Position numbers and translations under genes: made by a program. DNA of 11,938 nucleotides from positions 1 through 11,938 of the forward strand of contig CALKAN010000186.1 of the NCBI GenBank assembly GCA_937983035.1. Direction: 5' to 3'. The stretch's first letter is position 1, and each line of letters begins with the position of its first letter. Below the pieces are notes generated by a model. It made no database searches. It saw only the letters and a program-made list of their open reading frames with translations, and was not told where the DNA came from. This document shows, one piece after another, positions 1-6,334 of the stretch. This DNA is from an uncultured Paenibacillaceae bacterium. GTDB taxonomy: Bacteria > Bacillota > Bacilli > Paenibacillales > CALAME01.

Positions 1-1
1 T

Positions 2-340
2 TCCGCCCGTATATTCAAATACATGGTTTACGTTCAATTCATCGCAGGGATTATATATGAACAAGGTGCAGCTTGTTTCTGTGCAGATTTAACCGCCAGT
101 CCGCTGATGGTGGATTGGAACAAGTGCTTGGCTGCTCATTTAGCTCCGATCCCAGGATTAAAGATTGGCATGATCGAATCGAACGGGGCGCAAAATTATC
201 GGAACTGGCCCATGATGGAAGAGGCTCATCCGTGCGGAAAAGCATCTTGGACACGGGTGAACAAAGGCGCCTATGAATTAGATGACGCTTTTTATGCGAA
301 GAGCGGCGGGGCGTTTGCTTTGTCTGAACATTATTTTTAG
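2..340 (+). CDS. Partial small protein, possibly L-rhamnose mutarotase-like (5' end outside window)
   Basis: This frame is open from the window edge to a TAG at 338-340. The first ATG inside it (base 23) has no ribosome site, so the true start is probably upstream of the window. Two short stretches recall the end of the L-rhamnose mutarotase (RhaM) family: TASPLMVDWNK (bases 92-124), like the family's 'AADPxxxxWW' segment, and WPMMEEAHP (206-232), like the terminal 'W..MEEVFH' motif. The region between window start and base 90 fits poorly, and about 36 extra residues follow the last motif. The gene may therefore be divergent, frame-damaged, or something else. RhaM proteins interconvert sugar anomers in the cytoplasm, which would suit the epimerase gene that follows 141 bases later. 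The assignment is a weak motif-level inference; frame 1 over 61-276 is also open and cannot be fully excluded. Confidence 0.33.
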   Translation, partial: SARIFKYMVYVQFIAGIIYEQGAACFCADLTASPLMVDWNKCLAAHLAPIPGLKIGMIESNGAQNYRNWPMMEEAHPCGKASWTRVNKGAYELDDAFYAKSGGAFALSEHYF

Positions 341-424
341 CCTGTTTCAAGCAGGTTCATGAAGGATGTTTGCATGCTCTGCAATTGTGAAAGTCATTTT
401 CCAATAAAAATAACAACGGCAGGT

Positions 425-447
425 GCATTTGCAAGAACGCATTTGCA
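425..447. repeat. Two 9-bp direct repeats upstream of the AGE-family gene
   Basis: GCATTTGCA occurs at 425-433 and again at 439-447, with a centre-to-centre distance of 14 bp. The pair lies 35-57 bases before the preferred TTG start at 482. It could be an operator or a leader structure element. No convincing -35/-10 pair was found between 341 and 481, so the epimerase may be cotranscribed with the gene upstream. Confidence 0.4.
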
Positions 448-481
448 TCTGTCGTTCAAGATGAGAATTGAGGTGACGGCG

Positions 482-1756
482 TTGACGGTGCGGCAGTTTT
501 CGGAAAAATTAACATTTTATCAAGATCATATGGAGCGCTGCTTGCTTCCATTCTGGGAAAAAGCATTGGATCATGAAAATGGCGGGGTTTATACTTGTTT
601 TGACAATTCAGGCGAACATTTGATCAGCAAAGATAAATTTACATGGTCGCAAGGTCGATTTTTGTGGCTGTGGTCGCGGCTTGCTGCGATGTTTCAGACC
701 GGGATGCTGAATGGGGATGCGGACGCTTATGTCAGGCATGCAAAGAAAACGTTTTCATTTATTGAAAGGCATGCTTTTCTTGAAAACGGAAACTGTGCAT
801 TTTTGTTGTCGGAAACTGGTGAGAAAAAAGAACCTGTCCCTGGCCAAGGATATGATACGAGCTTTTACGCAGATTGTTTTGTCATCATGGGTTATTCGGA
901 ATACGCGCGTTTAACCGGTGACCGCTCAGTATATAACCGTGCGTTGGAACAATATGATCAGTTAACGAAACGATTGGAAGCAGGCACAGTGAGAAGCGAA
1001 CCTTATCCCGTGCCGGACGGGTGCGAAGCACACGGATATTCGATGATTATGTTGAATGTATCTCAGGAGCTGGCAGATACGGCAGAGTTGAAGAACTGGC
1101 CTCATGCGCAAAGGTTGAGACAACGCAGTCAGGATTATTTATGCAAAATTATGAACACGTTTATGGATGAGCAGGGCCGCGTGCGCGAAGTGCTGCCTCT
1201 GAACAGCGAAAACGATGAACTGGTCAATTCCATCTTGGTTAGACATTTAAATCCGGGACATACGATCGAATGCATGTGGTTTGTGATGGCTGAAGCGGAG
1301 AAAACAGGGAACAAAAAGATTATTGAGCTGGCAGTGAAAGCGATCAAAAAAGCTTTTGAATTAGGCTGGGACGATGAACACGGAGGATTGTTCCGTTATG
1401 TCGACTTGGAAGGCGGGAAGCCGGACGGGCAAGCTGTTGGCGGGCCTTTCGAACAACTGGTCACAGATACATGGGATACAAAATTATGGTGGCCGCACTC
1501 GGAAGCGCTTTACAGCACGCTGCTGGGCTGGCTGTTGACAAAGGATGAGGATATGCTCCGACTGCACCATCAAGTGCATGATTATGCGTTTCGCACGTTC
1601 CCGCATTCGGACCCATCGATCGGAGAATGGATTCAGATCCGCAGCCGCGCCGGCGAACCGATGAATTCTGTCGTAGCTTTGCCGGTAAAAGATCCGTATC
1701 ATATTTTGCGAAATTTGATGTTATGCGTCGAAAGACTCCAATCAATGCAGCGATGA
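482..1756 (+). CDS. AGE-family sugar 2-epimerase/isomerase
   Basis: This cytoplasmic enzyme of the N-acylglucosamine 2-epimerase (RnBP/AGE) family should interconvert aldoses at C2, or aldose and ketose. Substrates in the family include N-acetylglucosamine/N-acetylmannosamine, cellobiose and other beta-linked disaccharides, and mannose; the sequence does not tell which applies. The predicted 424 residues fit the usual (alpha/alpha)6-barrel length of about 390-420. Recognisable motifs are WSQGR (55-59), YDTSFYADCF (124-133), NPGHTIE with H260, KLWWPHSEAL (about 334-343), GEW (381-383) and YHILR with H407. H260 and H407 match in context and C-terminal distance the two catalytic histidines known in AGE enzymes. 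The frame is open from an ATG at 359, but TTG at 482 is preferred because GAGGTGA at 470-476 sits 5 bases before it and residues encoded upstream do not resemble the family. ATG 461 is the alternative. The gene precedes a sugar-binding lipoprotein and other sugar enzymes. Confidence 0.88.
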   Translation: MTVRQFSEKLTFYQDHMERCLLPFWEKALDHENGGVYTCFDNSGEHLISKDKFTWSQGRFLWLWSRLAAMFQTGMLNGDADAYVRHAKKTFSFIERHAFLENGNCAFLLSETGEKKEPVPGQGYDTSFYADCFVIMGYSEYARLTGDRSVYNRALEQYDQLTKRLEAGTVRSEPYPVPDGCEAHGYSMIMLNVSQELADTAELKNWPHAQRLRQRSQDYLCKIMNTFMDEQGRVREVLPLNSENDELVNSILVRHLNPGHTIECMWFVMAEAEKTGNKKIIELAVKAIKKAFELGWDDEHGGLFRYVDLEGGKPDGQAVGGPFEQLVTDTWDTKLWWPHSEALYSTLLGWLLTKDEDMLRLHHQVHDYAFRTFPHSDPSIGEWIQIRSRAGEPMNSVVALPVKDPYHILRNLMLCVERLQSMQR

Positions 1757-1809
1757 TTGATGTCTTTGGTGTATGGCTAGTTCTTTAGTATGATAGCTTC
1801 AGTATCTTA

Positions 1810-1833
1810 TTTTATGACTTTTATGACATAAAA
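1810..1833. promoter_or_regulatory. Tandem 9-bp repeat running into a 7-1-7 palindrome
   Basis: TTTTATGAC is repeated head to tail at 1810-1818 and 1819-1827. The second copy is the left half of a perfect palindrome: TTTTATG (1819-1825), A, CATAAAA (1827-1833). It lies about 65-90 bp upstream of the -35 of the binding-protein promoter, a normal location for a regulator site. No T tract follows, so it is not an intrinsic terminator. The AT-rich composition raises the chance of coincidence. Confidence 0.4.
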
Positions 1834-1866
1834 ACACAATTAAAGCAACAAATTAACAATATTATA

Positions 1867-1900
1867 GCAATTAAAGACATGAAACCGCAATAAAAGACAT
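1867..1900 (+). promoter_or_regulatory. Two 14-bp direct repeats abutting the -35, activator-site-like
   Basis: GCAATTAAAGACAT (1867-1880) and GCAATAAAAGACAT (1887-1900) differ at one base and start exactly 20 bp apart, about two helical turns. The second repeat ends on the first base of the -35 hexamer (1900-1905). Direct repeats on one DNA face, with the downstream copy touching the -35, are the usual layout for AraC/XylS-type activators. Such activators commonly control sugar-binding-protein genes in Paenibacillaceae, often as response regulators. No regulator gene is in the window, so the identity of the binder is inferred. Confidence 0.6.
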
Positions 1901-1929
1901 TGACGGCGCTTACAAAAAAATGATATATT
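1900..1929 (+). promoter_or_regulatory. Promoter of the sugar-binding lipoprotein gene
   Basis: A -35 TTGACG (1900-1905) and an extended -10 TGA-TATATT (1921-1929) are separated by 18 bp. This is a good vegetative (sigma-A type) match. Transcription would begin near base 1936, leaving a leader of roughly 170 nt before the ATG at 2107. The promoter is overlaid by direct repeats at its upstream edge and by a cre-like site within its spacer. Confidence 0.6.
1901..1914. promoter_or_regulatory. cre-like CcpA operator inside the promoter
   Basis: TGACGGCGCTTACA agrees with the Bacillota catabolite-responsive element consensus TGWNANCGNTNWCA at every constrained position except position 5 (G for A). 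It occupies the -35 edge and spacer of the promoter at 1900-1929, where CcpA-HPr(Ser-P) binding would block RNA polymerase. The implied role is repression of the downstream binding-protein gene when a preferred sugar is present. Confidence 0.6.
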
Positions 1930-1935
1930 TTAATA

Positions 1936-2106
1936 GGGAATTAGATGTAAACTAGTATTATTTTTTAGGAAGAATGCCATGATTGCATTGGGGGTTGGTA
2001 ACATAAAACAATGCTTGAGAAGGAATGCAAGACTTAAGTCGCAAATTTGACAAGCAAGCATCGGGGGAAAAGGGAGAGAATAATATATTTTCGGAGGTTA
2101 GATGAT
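1936..2106 (+). other. Long 5' leader of the binding-protein gene
   Basis: About 170 nt separate the predicted transcription start from the start codon. The leader contains a perfect 10-bp palindrome GACTTAAGTC (2031-2040) flanked by GCAA on both sides, a purine-rich run at 2063-2080 and the ribosome site GGAGG at 2093-2097. No known riboswitch or T-box pattern was recognised. Confidence 0.35.
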
Positions 2107-3498
2107 ATGAAAATGAGAAAAATCATGATGTTACTCGTTGCGCTTAGCTTGATTTTAGTTTTGGCTGCGTGTGGAAGCGGTTCAAATGACGGCGCCAGCA
2201 GCGATCCGGCTCCGGCACCGAGCACGAACACCAGCAATAGCGGCGGCACCGATTCTGGCAGCAACAATGAGAAAAATGAAGAACCGGAAAAGCCGAAAGA
2301 ACCATACACAATGGTCATTTATTCTAACTCCGGATTCCAACCGGCAGATTTTGACCATATGTTTAGAGAGCGCATCGAGGAGAAATTCCCGCACATTACG
2401 TTTGACTATATTATGAGGCAAACGGGTGCAACGATCCAAGATCTTGCAGCTACAGGCAACATTCCGGACATTATTCGCACAGACATTCCAACGTTGAAAG
2501 CTGACTTTATTGACATGGGTCTTGCTTATGACATGACCGATCTTGTAAATAAATATAATTATGATTTAGATCAATTTGAAGATTCTTTCGTGCAGGAGAT
2601 CATTGATTATGTAGGCACCGGAGAACTGTACGGAATTCCTGTGCCGCCGTATTACGGACTTGTATTATACTATAATAAAGGTTTGTTCGACGCGTTTGGC
2701 GTAGAATATCCAAGAGACGGCATGACTTGGGATGAAGTATACGAATTGGCGAAAGTCATGACGCGTTCAGACGGGGATCAAATGTACCGCGGCTTCAACA
2801 GCCATCATAACTCCGTGCTCAGAGACAACCAATTGTCTCATCCGATCCTCGATCCTGAGAAAGACGGATTGGCAGACATGGATACATGGGCAAAAATTTT
2901 CCAAAACTTAAAGCGTTTTTATGATATTCCGGGCAACCAGCCTGCAGCGGACCATTCCGCTGAATCTAATCAATTTAACGAAGGCAACGTAGCATTGTAT
3001 GCGTTCCAATTCAACATGCACTATGAAATTGACGAAAACATTGATTGGGATTTAGTATCTTATCCTTTAATGGAAGGCGCGCCGAAAGTTGGCGGACAAC
3101 GCGGTCCGGCATATTGGTCCATTACGCAGCAAAGCGAGCATAAAGACGAAGCGATGGAAGTCATTATGGAAATGCTTCATCGTGACAACCAATTGCGTCT
3201 GTCTAAGGAAGGCGTTCCAACCGTGCTTAAAGATGAAGAGGTGCGCAAAGCTTTAGGTTCTGAAAATCCGAAATATATCGGAAAGAACACGATGGCGCTT
3301 TACTACCATCCAGCAGCAGAGCCGACGCCGAAGCGCAAACCGGGATTGGTGGATGTGCCGGGACGTACTCAAGAGCTGATCTTGCGTACTGCGTTTTGGG
3401 AAGTTGTAACTGAAGGAAAAGACATTAACACAGCTTTGAGAGAAGCTGATGAGAAGTTAAAACAAGAACTTGAAGTGCAAGCTGCATTAGAAAATTAA
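2107..3498 (+). CDS. Sugar ABC transporter substrate-binding lipoprotein (family 1)
   Basis: This is an extracellular, membrane-anchored binding protein that would capture a carbohydrate for an ABC importer. The 463-residue product opens with a basic, hydrophobic signal peptide ending in the lipobox LAAC, with the lipidated cysteine at residue 22. A Ser/Asn/Gly/Pro-rich then Glu/Lys-rich linker follows to about residue 58. The remainder resembles the SBP_bac_1 fold; its hinge segment YGIPVPPYYGLVLYYNKGLF lies at about 174-193 and is followed by the typical TWDEVYELAK helix. ATG 2107 is chosen because GGAGG at 2093-2097 precedes it and it gives a proper signal peptide, although the frame is open to 2047. 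The gene has its own promoter, cre-like site and terminator. No permease or ATPase gene of an importer adjoins it, which is unusual for this family. The ligand is unknown; the surrounding genes suggest a glycoside or oligosaccharide. Confidence 0.9.
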   Translation: MKMRKIMMLLVALSLILVLAACGSGSNDGASSDPAPAPSTNTSNSGGTDSGSNNEKNEEPEKPKEPYTMVIYSNSGFQPADFDHMFRERIEEKFPHITFDYIMRQTGATIQDLAATGNIPDIIRTDIPTLKADFIDMGLAYDMTDLVNKYNYDLDQFEDSFVQEIIDYVGTGELYGIPVPPYYGLVLYYNKGLFDAFGVEYPRDGMTWDEVYELAKVMTRSDGDQMYRGFNSHHNSVLRDNQLSHPILDPEKDGLADMDTWAKIFQNLKRFYDIPGNQPAADHSAESNQFNEGNVALYAFQFNMHYEIDENIDWDLVSYPLMEGAPKVGGQRGPAYWSITQQSEHKDEAMEVIMEMLHRDNQLRLSKEGVPTVLKDEEVRKALGSENPKYIGKNTMALYYHPAAEPTPKRKPGLVDVPGRTQELILRTAFWEVVTEGKDINTALREADEKLKQELEVQAALEN

Positions 3499-3506
3499 TC
3501 GTGATG

Positions 3507-3536
3507 CAGGGAGCGGGTTTTTCGCTCCCTGTTTTT
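3507..3536 (+). terminator. Rho-independent terminator after the binding-protein gene
   Basis: A perfect 9-bp GC-rich stem, CAGGGAGCG (3507-3515) with CGCTCCCTG (3523-3531), encloses a 7-nt loop and is followed by five T residues. It starts 8 bases after the stop codon at 3496-3498 and makes the binding-protein gene a likely single-gene transcript. Confidence 0.93.
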
Positions 3537-3694
3537 ATGTTGAGAAGATAGATGGAAACTAACGGAAACGGACGTGCAAGCTTTTCATTCTTTCCTTCAA
3601 ATGCGATCGGTCCGGCAAAACTTTTATGAAAAAGCAGGAAATGAGAGCCCTTTCGTAGAATAGAATATGCGGCAAAAGATGATTGAATGTCATA

Positions 3695-3716
3695 TGTCTG
3701 CGACAGGTGATATATT
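3695..3716 (+). promoter_or_regulatory. Candidate extended -10 promoter and small palindrome before the Gfo/Idh gene
   Basis: TGA-TATATT at 3708-3716 is the same 9-mer as the extended -10 used for the binding-protein gene. A -35 is not evident at the right spacing. The short palindrome TGTC-TGC-GACA (3695-3705) sits just upstream and might be an operator. The 300-base stretch 3499-3798 otherwise contains only the terminator above and a CGCAG-T-CTGCG palindrome at 3736-3746. Confidence 0.35.
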
Positions 3717-3798
3717 CCGGCGTAAAATGTCTTGCCGCAGTCTGCGCAGGATGCGAAGCAATGCATGCAATAATGATAAAGAGAAAGGAAGATCATCG

Positions 3799-4860
3799 AT
3801 GAGCAAATTAAAATTAGGCGTTATTGGCAGCGGTAACATTTTTAAATCCGCGCATTTGCCGACGTGGCTGAATCATCCCGAAGTGGAAATTGTCGCTGTC
3901 TGCGATGTGAACCGCGAGCGGGCAGAGCAGATCGCTCAGCAAGCTGGAGCGCCGCACGTATACACAGATTATCGGGATCTGCTTCAACATGATGAAATTG
4001 ATATGGTCGACATATGCACCCCGAATTTGTATCATTCTGAAATCTCAGTGGCAGCATTGCAAGCTGGAAAGCATGTTTTCTGTGAGAAGCCGGATGCGGT
4101 CAATCCTGAGGAAGCGCAGAAGATGGCTGATGCAGCGAAAGAAAGCGGAAAGCTGCTGATGGTCATGCGCAACAATCGTTTCAGACCAGAATCGCTATTT
4201 TTGAAAAAGTTCATTGAAGAAGGACACTGCGGCGAGTTGTATACCGGACGATGCGGCTGGGTTCGCAGAAGAGGCATTCCGGGGAAAGGCGGCTGGTTTA
4301 CGACGAAGGCGCTGTCAGGCGGCGGACCGCTGATCGATTTGGGAGTTCATTTTATCGATTTGGCGATGTGGTTTATGGGAGATCCGAAGCCGGTATCAGT
4401 AACTGGCGCTGTATACTGCAAGTTCGCGGACAGTGATTTGTCCGATTCTGTGCACAGTCAGTTCGGCGAGAAGCAAGAAGATGGGACATTTGACGTAGAA
4501 GATCTTGCCACCGGATTTATACGGTTTGAAAACGGGGCGACATTGCAAATTGAATTCAGCTGGGCATCCAACGTGGAACAGGAAATGAATTTTGTAGAAT
4601 TGCGCGGCACGAAAGCAGGATTCAGCTTTAAAAATGGTGATTTAAAAATCTTTTCAGAAGCATCGGGCCAGTTAATCGATTCGACCCCGGCCATTCGAGG
4701 CAAGAACGTCTCCATTCATGGAGAAAATATTAAACATTTTGTAGATTGCGTGCAGGGAAGAGCAGAGCCGATCATTCGTCCAGAACATGGGGTGGATATG
4801 ATCAAAATATTGTCCGCTATTTATCAGTCGGCAGAAGAAGGCAGAGAGATCCGTCTGTAA
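3799..4860 (+). CDS. Gfo/Idh/MocA-family NAD(P)-dependent oxidoreductase
   Basis: This cytoplasmic dehydrogenase of the glucose-fructose oxidoreductase/inositol dehydrogenase family oxidises or reduces a hydroxyl of a sugar, cyclitol or glycoside. The 353-residue product has an N-terminal Rossmann domain with GVIGSGN (7-13) and an acidic VCDVNRERA segment ending beta-2. The catalytic CEKP motif carries K97. In the second domain, GGGPLIDLGVHFIDLAMW contains D180 and H184, the family's DxGxH catalytic pair. The C-terminal alpha/beta domain is complete. ATG 3799 is preferred over the open frame upstream (to 3667) because AAAGGAAG at 3784-3791 precedes it and the protein begins as the family does. 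It is followed after 63 bases by a TIM-barrel isomerase gene. This pairing is common in inositol-type and 3-keto-glycoside pathways, but the substrate cannot be read from the sequence. Confidence 0.92.
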   Translation: MSKLKLGVIGSGNIFKSAHLPTWLNHPEVEIVAVCDVNRERAEQIAQQAGAPHVYTDYRDLLQHDEIDMVDICTPNLYHSEISVAALQAGKHVFCEKPDAVNPEEAQKMADAAKESGKLLMVMRNNRFRPESLFLKKFIEEGHCGELYTGRCGWVRRRGIPGKGGWFTTKALSGGGPLIDLGVHFIDLAMWFMGDPKPVSVTGAVYCKFADSDLSDSVHSQFGEKQEDGTFDVEDLATGFIRFENGATLQIEFSWASNVEQEMNFVELRGTKAGFSFKNGDLKIFSEASGQLIDSTPAIRGKNVSIHGENIKHFVDCVQGRAEPIIRPEHGVDMIKILSAIYQSAEEGREIRL

Positions 4861-4923
4861 TTTTGGATGCTTCAATGAGAGCATATTTCCTTGGAAATAA
4901 ATCTGAAAGGGGTTTGTTATACG

Positions 4924-5790
4924 ATGAAATTAGGTGTCAGCACCTACAGTTTATCAAGAGCGATCCGCTCAGGAGAGATGGACGTTCTTGGCGTGATGGA
5001 ATGGATAAAGGAATTGGGCGGACAACACGTGGAGATCGTGCCCATTGGATTTGATCTGCAGGAAAACCCCGAATTAATAGATCAGATTACGGCCAAAGCA
5101 AAACAATTAAATCTCGAAATATCAAACTATGCCATCGGTGCGAATTTTGTGAAAGAGACGGAAGAACAATATCGGGCAGAAATAGAACAAGTAAAACGCC
5201 AAGTAGACATTGCGCACAAATTAGGCGTAAAAATTATGCGTCATGACGCCGCCAGCCGTCCGGTGGAACAAACGTCGATCAAGCAATTCGAAGAAGATCT
5301 GCCCAAAGTCGCGCAGGCTTGTCGAGAAATTGCCGATTATGCCGCCCAATACGGCATAACGACGAGCGTGGAAAATCACGGACGATACTTGCAAGCCAGC
5401 GATCGAGTGCAGCGGCTCATTCATGAAGTTGACCGGCCGAATTTTAAAACGACGATTGATGTCGGCAACTTTCTGTGCGTAGATGAAGATCCGGTATCCG
5501 CAGTAAAGAAAAATCTCCCTTATACTTCGAATATGATTCATTTAAAAGATTTTTATTATCGTCCGGCACACTTGAATCCCGGGGAAGGCTGGATTTTGAC
5601 ATCGAACGGCAATTATTTGCGCGGGGCTGTATTTGGTCAAGGAGATATAGACGTAAGACAAATATTGAAGCATCTGAAACATTCAGGTTATGAAGGATAT
5701 CTGTCGCTTGAGTTCGAAGGCATGGAAGAATGCAAGCGTGGGACGCAGATCGGTTTTGACAACATTGTCCGCTTGTGGGAAGAAGTCTGA
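4924..5790 (+). CDS. TIM-barrel sugar phosphate isomerase/epimerase-type enzyme
   Basis: This 288-residue protein belongs to the AP_endonuc_2 (xylose-isomerase-like TIM barrel) superfamily, whose members isomerise, epimerise or dehydrate sugars and cyclitols with a divalent metal. The four expected metal ligands are visible: E150 in SVENHG, D179 in TIDVGN, H206 in MIHLKD and E263 in SLEFEG. The N-terminal MKLGVSTYSLSR strand and the C-terminal GYEGYLSLEFEG strand are both intact, so the barrel looks complete. ATG 4924 is chosen because the purine-rich AAAGGGG at 4906-4912 precedes it; the frame is open from 4891, but the added residues are unlike the family. It is very likely cotranscribed with the Gfo/Idh gene upstream, and the two probably act on successive steps. 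A strong hairpin at 5984-6041 closes the unit. Confidence 0.9.
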   Translation: MKLGVSTYSLSRAIRSGEMDVLGVMEWIKELGGQHVEIVPIGFDLQENPELIDQITAKAKQLNLEISNYAIGANFVKETEEQYRAEIEQVKRQVDIAHKLGVKIMRHDAASRPVEQTSIKQFEEDLPKVAQACREIADYAAQYGITTSVENHGRYLQASDRVQRLIHEVDRPNFKTTIDVGNFLCVDEDPVSAVKKNLPYTSNMIHLKDFYYRPAHLNPGEGWILTSNGNYLRGAVFGQGDIDVRQILKHLKHSGYEGYLSLEFEGMEECKRGTQIGFDNIVRLWEEV

Positions 5791-5825
5791 TCGTTGGAAC
5801 AGACCAGCTGATCCGCTGGAAATAG

Positions 5826-5969
5826 ATTGGTGCCAATATTTTGGAAAAACGGAATTTAGGGCTGGCAGACAGAGACAAGCTGGCGCCGCAATTCGGTAAG
5901 CCGCATATCGTGCCGCTGAAGTATAAAGAACGCATAGGAAGCATCGCTTCCATGTTGAGAAGGCATTGA
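5826..5969 (+). other. Unassigned open stretch, possible remnant of a gene 3' end
   Basis: Between the isomerase gene and the terminator lies a 47-codon open stretch ending in TGA (5967-5969) and preceded by TAG at 5823-5825. The conceptual peptide reads like a protein C-terminus, for example LADRDKLAPQFGKPHIVPLK. It has no ATG until base 5952; TTG at 5841 is the only early start and has no clear ribosome site. It may be a decayed gene tail, a short unannotated peptide gene, or coincidence. The family was not recognised. The rest of 5791-6334 holds the terminator and the exporter leader described separately. Confidence 0.25.
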
Positions 5970-5983
5970 AAAAAATGAATAAC

Positions 5984-6041
5984 AAGAACATAACATAGGA
6001 AGTTTTAAATAAACGAATATGTTATGTTCTTTTCTTTTTTT
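5984..6041 (+). terminator. AT-rich intrinsic terminator after the isomerase unit
   Basis: A perfect 14-bp inverted repeat, AAGAACATAACATA (5984-5997) and TATGTTATGTTCTT (6018-6031), encloses a 20-nt loop and runs into a T-rich tail ending near 6041. The stem is weak in GC but long. The left arm is preceded by an A-rich run at about 5969-5977, so it could also work in the opposite direction. Confidence 0.8.
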
Positions 6042-6172
6042 ATGTAATAGAATCCGGAGGACGCATATTCTTTCGATTAAAACAACAGCATACAACATAA
6101 TCTAAGATCATGTTGAAACAATTGAAACCTTTCAGCCAGCGGAATCGTAAATTTAAGTAAATTTTTGATCTA

Positions 6173-6178
6173 TATAAT
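6173..6178 (+). promoter_or_regulatory. Candidate -10 of the ABC exporter operon
   Basis: TATAAT is a perfect -10 hexamer in an AT-rich stretch following the terminator. No good -35 lies 16-18 bp upstream (AT-rich sequence only), so the promoter may need an activator or may be spurious. A start near 6185 would give a leader of about 150 nt before the ATG at 6335. Confidence 0.4.
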
Positions 6179-6180
6179 CG

Positions 6181-6307
6181 GTGTGCTTGTGCCGATGCAT
6201 CGATGGAGCACACGGATGTTTTAAGGGAAACAAATGACAGGATGCATCAGATGTTTCAGCATCAATTGGAATGCGGAGCGCGGGGATGCACTTGCATTGT
6301 TTCCCGC
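6181..6307 (+). promoter_or_regulatory. Leader with repeated palindromes before the exporter genes
   Basis: GTGTGCT (6181-6187) pairs with AGCACAC (6207-6213) around a perfect palindrome CGATGCATCG (6193-6202). The 8-bp core GATGCATC recurs at 6241-6248. A second potential hairpin pairs GCGGG (6280-6284) with CCCGC (6303-6307) around ATGCA-CT-TGCAT (6286-6297). These may be operator sites or RNA structures controlling the exporter; no known riboswitch class was recognised. Confidence 0.4.
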
Positions 6308-6334
6308 ATGACGATCACGAAGGAGCTGAGGTCC

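Noticed and set aside
342..356. CCTG/CAGG mini-hairpin just after the first gene
   Set aside because: Only a 4-bp stem with no T tract; not a credible terminator.
1335..1348. Second cre-like sequence inside the AGE-family gene
   Set aside because: One mismatch, but it encodes ordinary residues in a helix and has no promoter nearby; likely coincidence.
2047..2052. Perfect -35 hexamer TTGACA close to the binding-protein gene
   Set aside because: No -10 lies 16-18 bp downstream; the nearest TAATAT is 28 bp away.
3667..3798. In-frame upstream extension of the Gfo/Idh gene
   Set aside because: Basic, Cys-containing residues unlike the family and no ribosome site; ATG 3799 fits the Rossmann start.
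6203..6334. In-frame upstream extension of the exporter ATPase containing a Cys-rich CGARGCTC segment
   Set aside because: The ATG at 6335 has a good ribosome site and gives the normal family N-terminus; the extension overlaps structured leader sequence.
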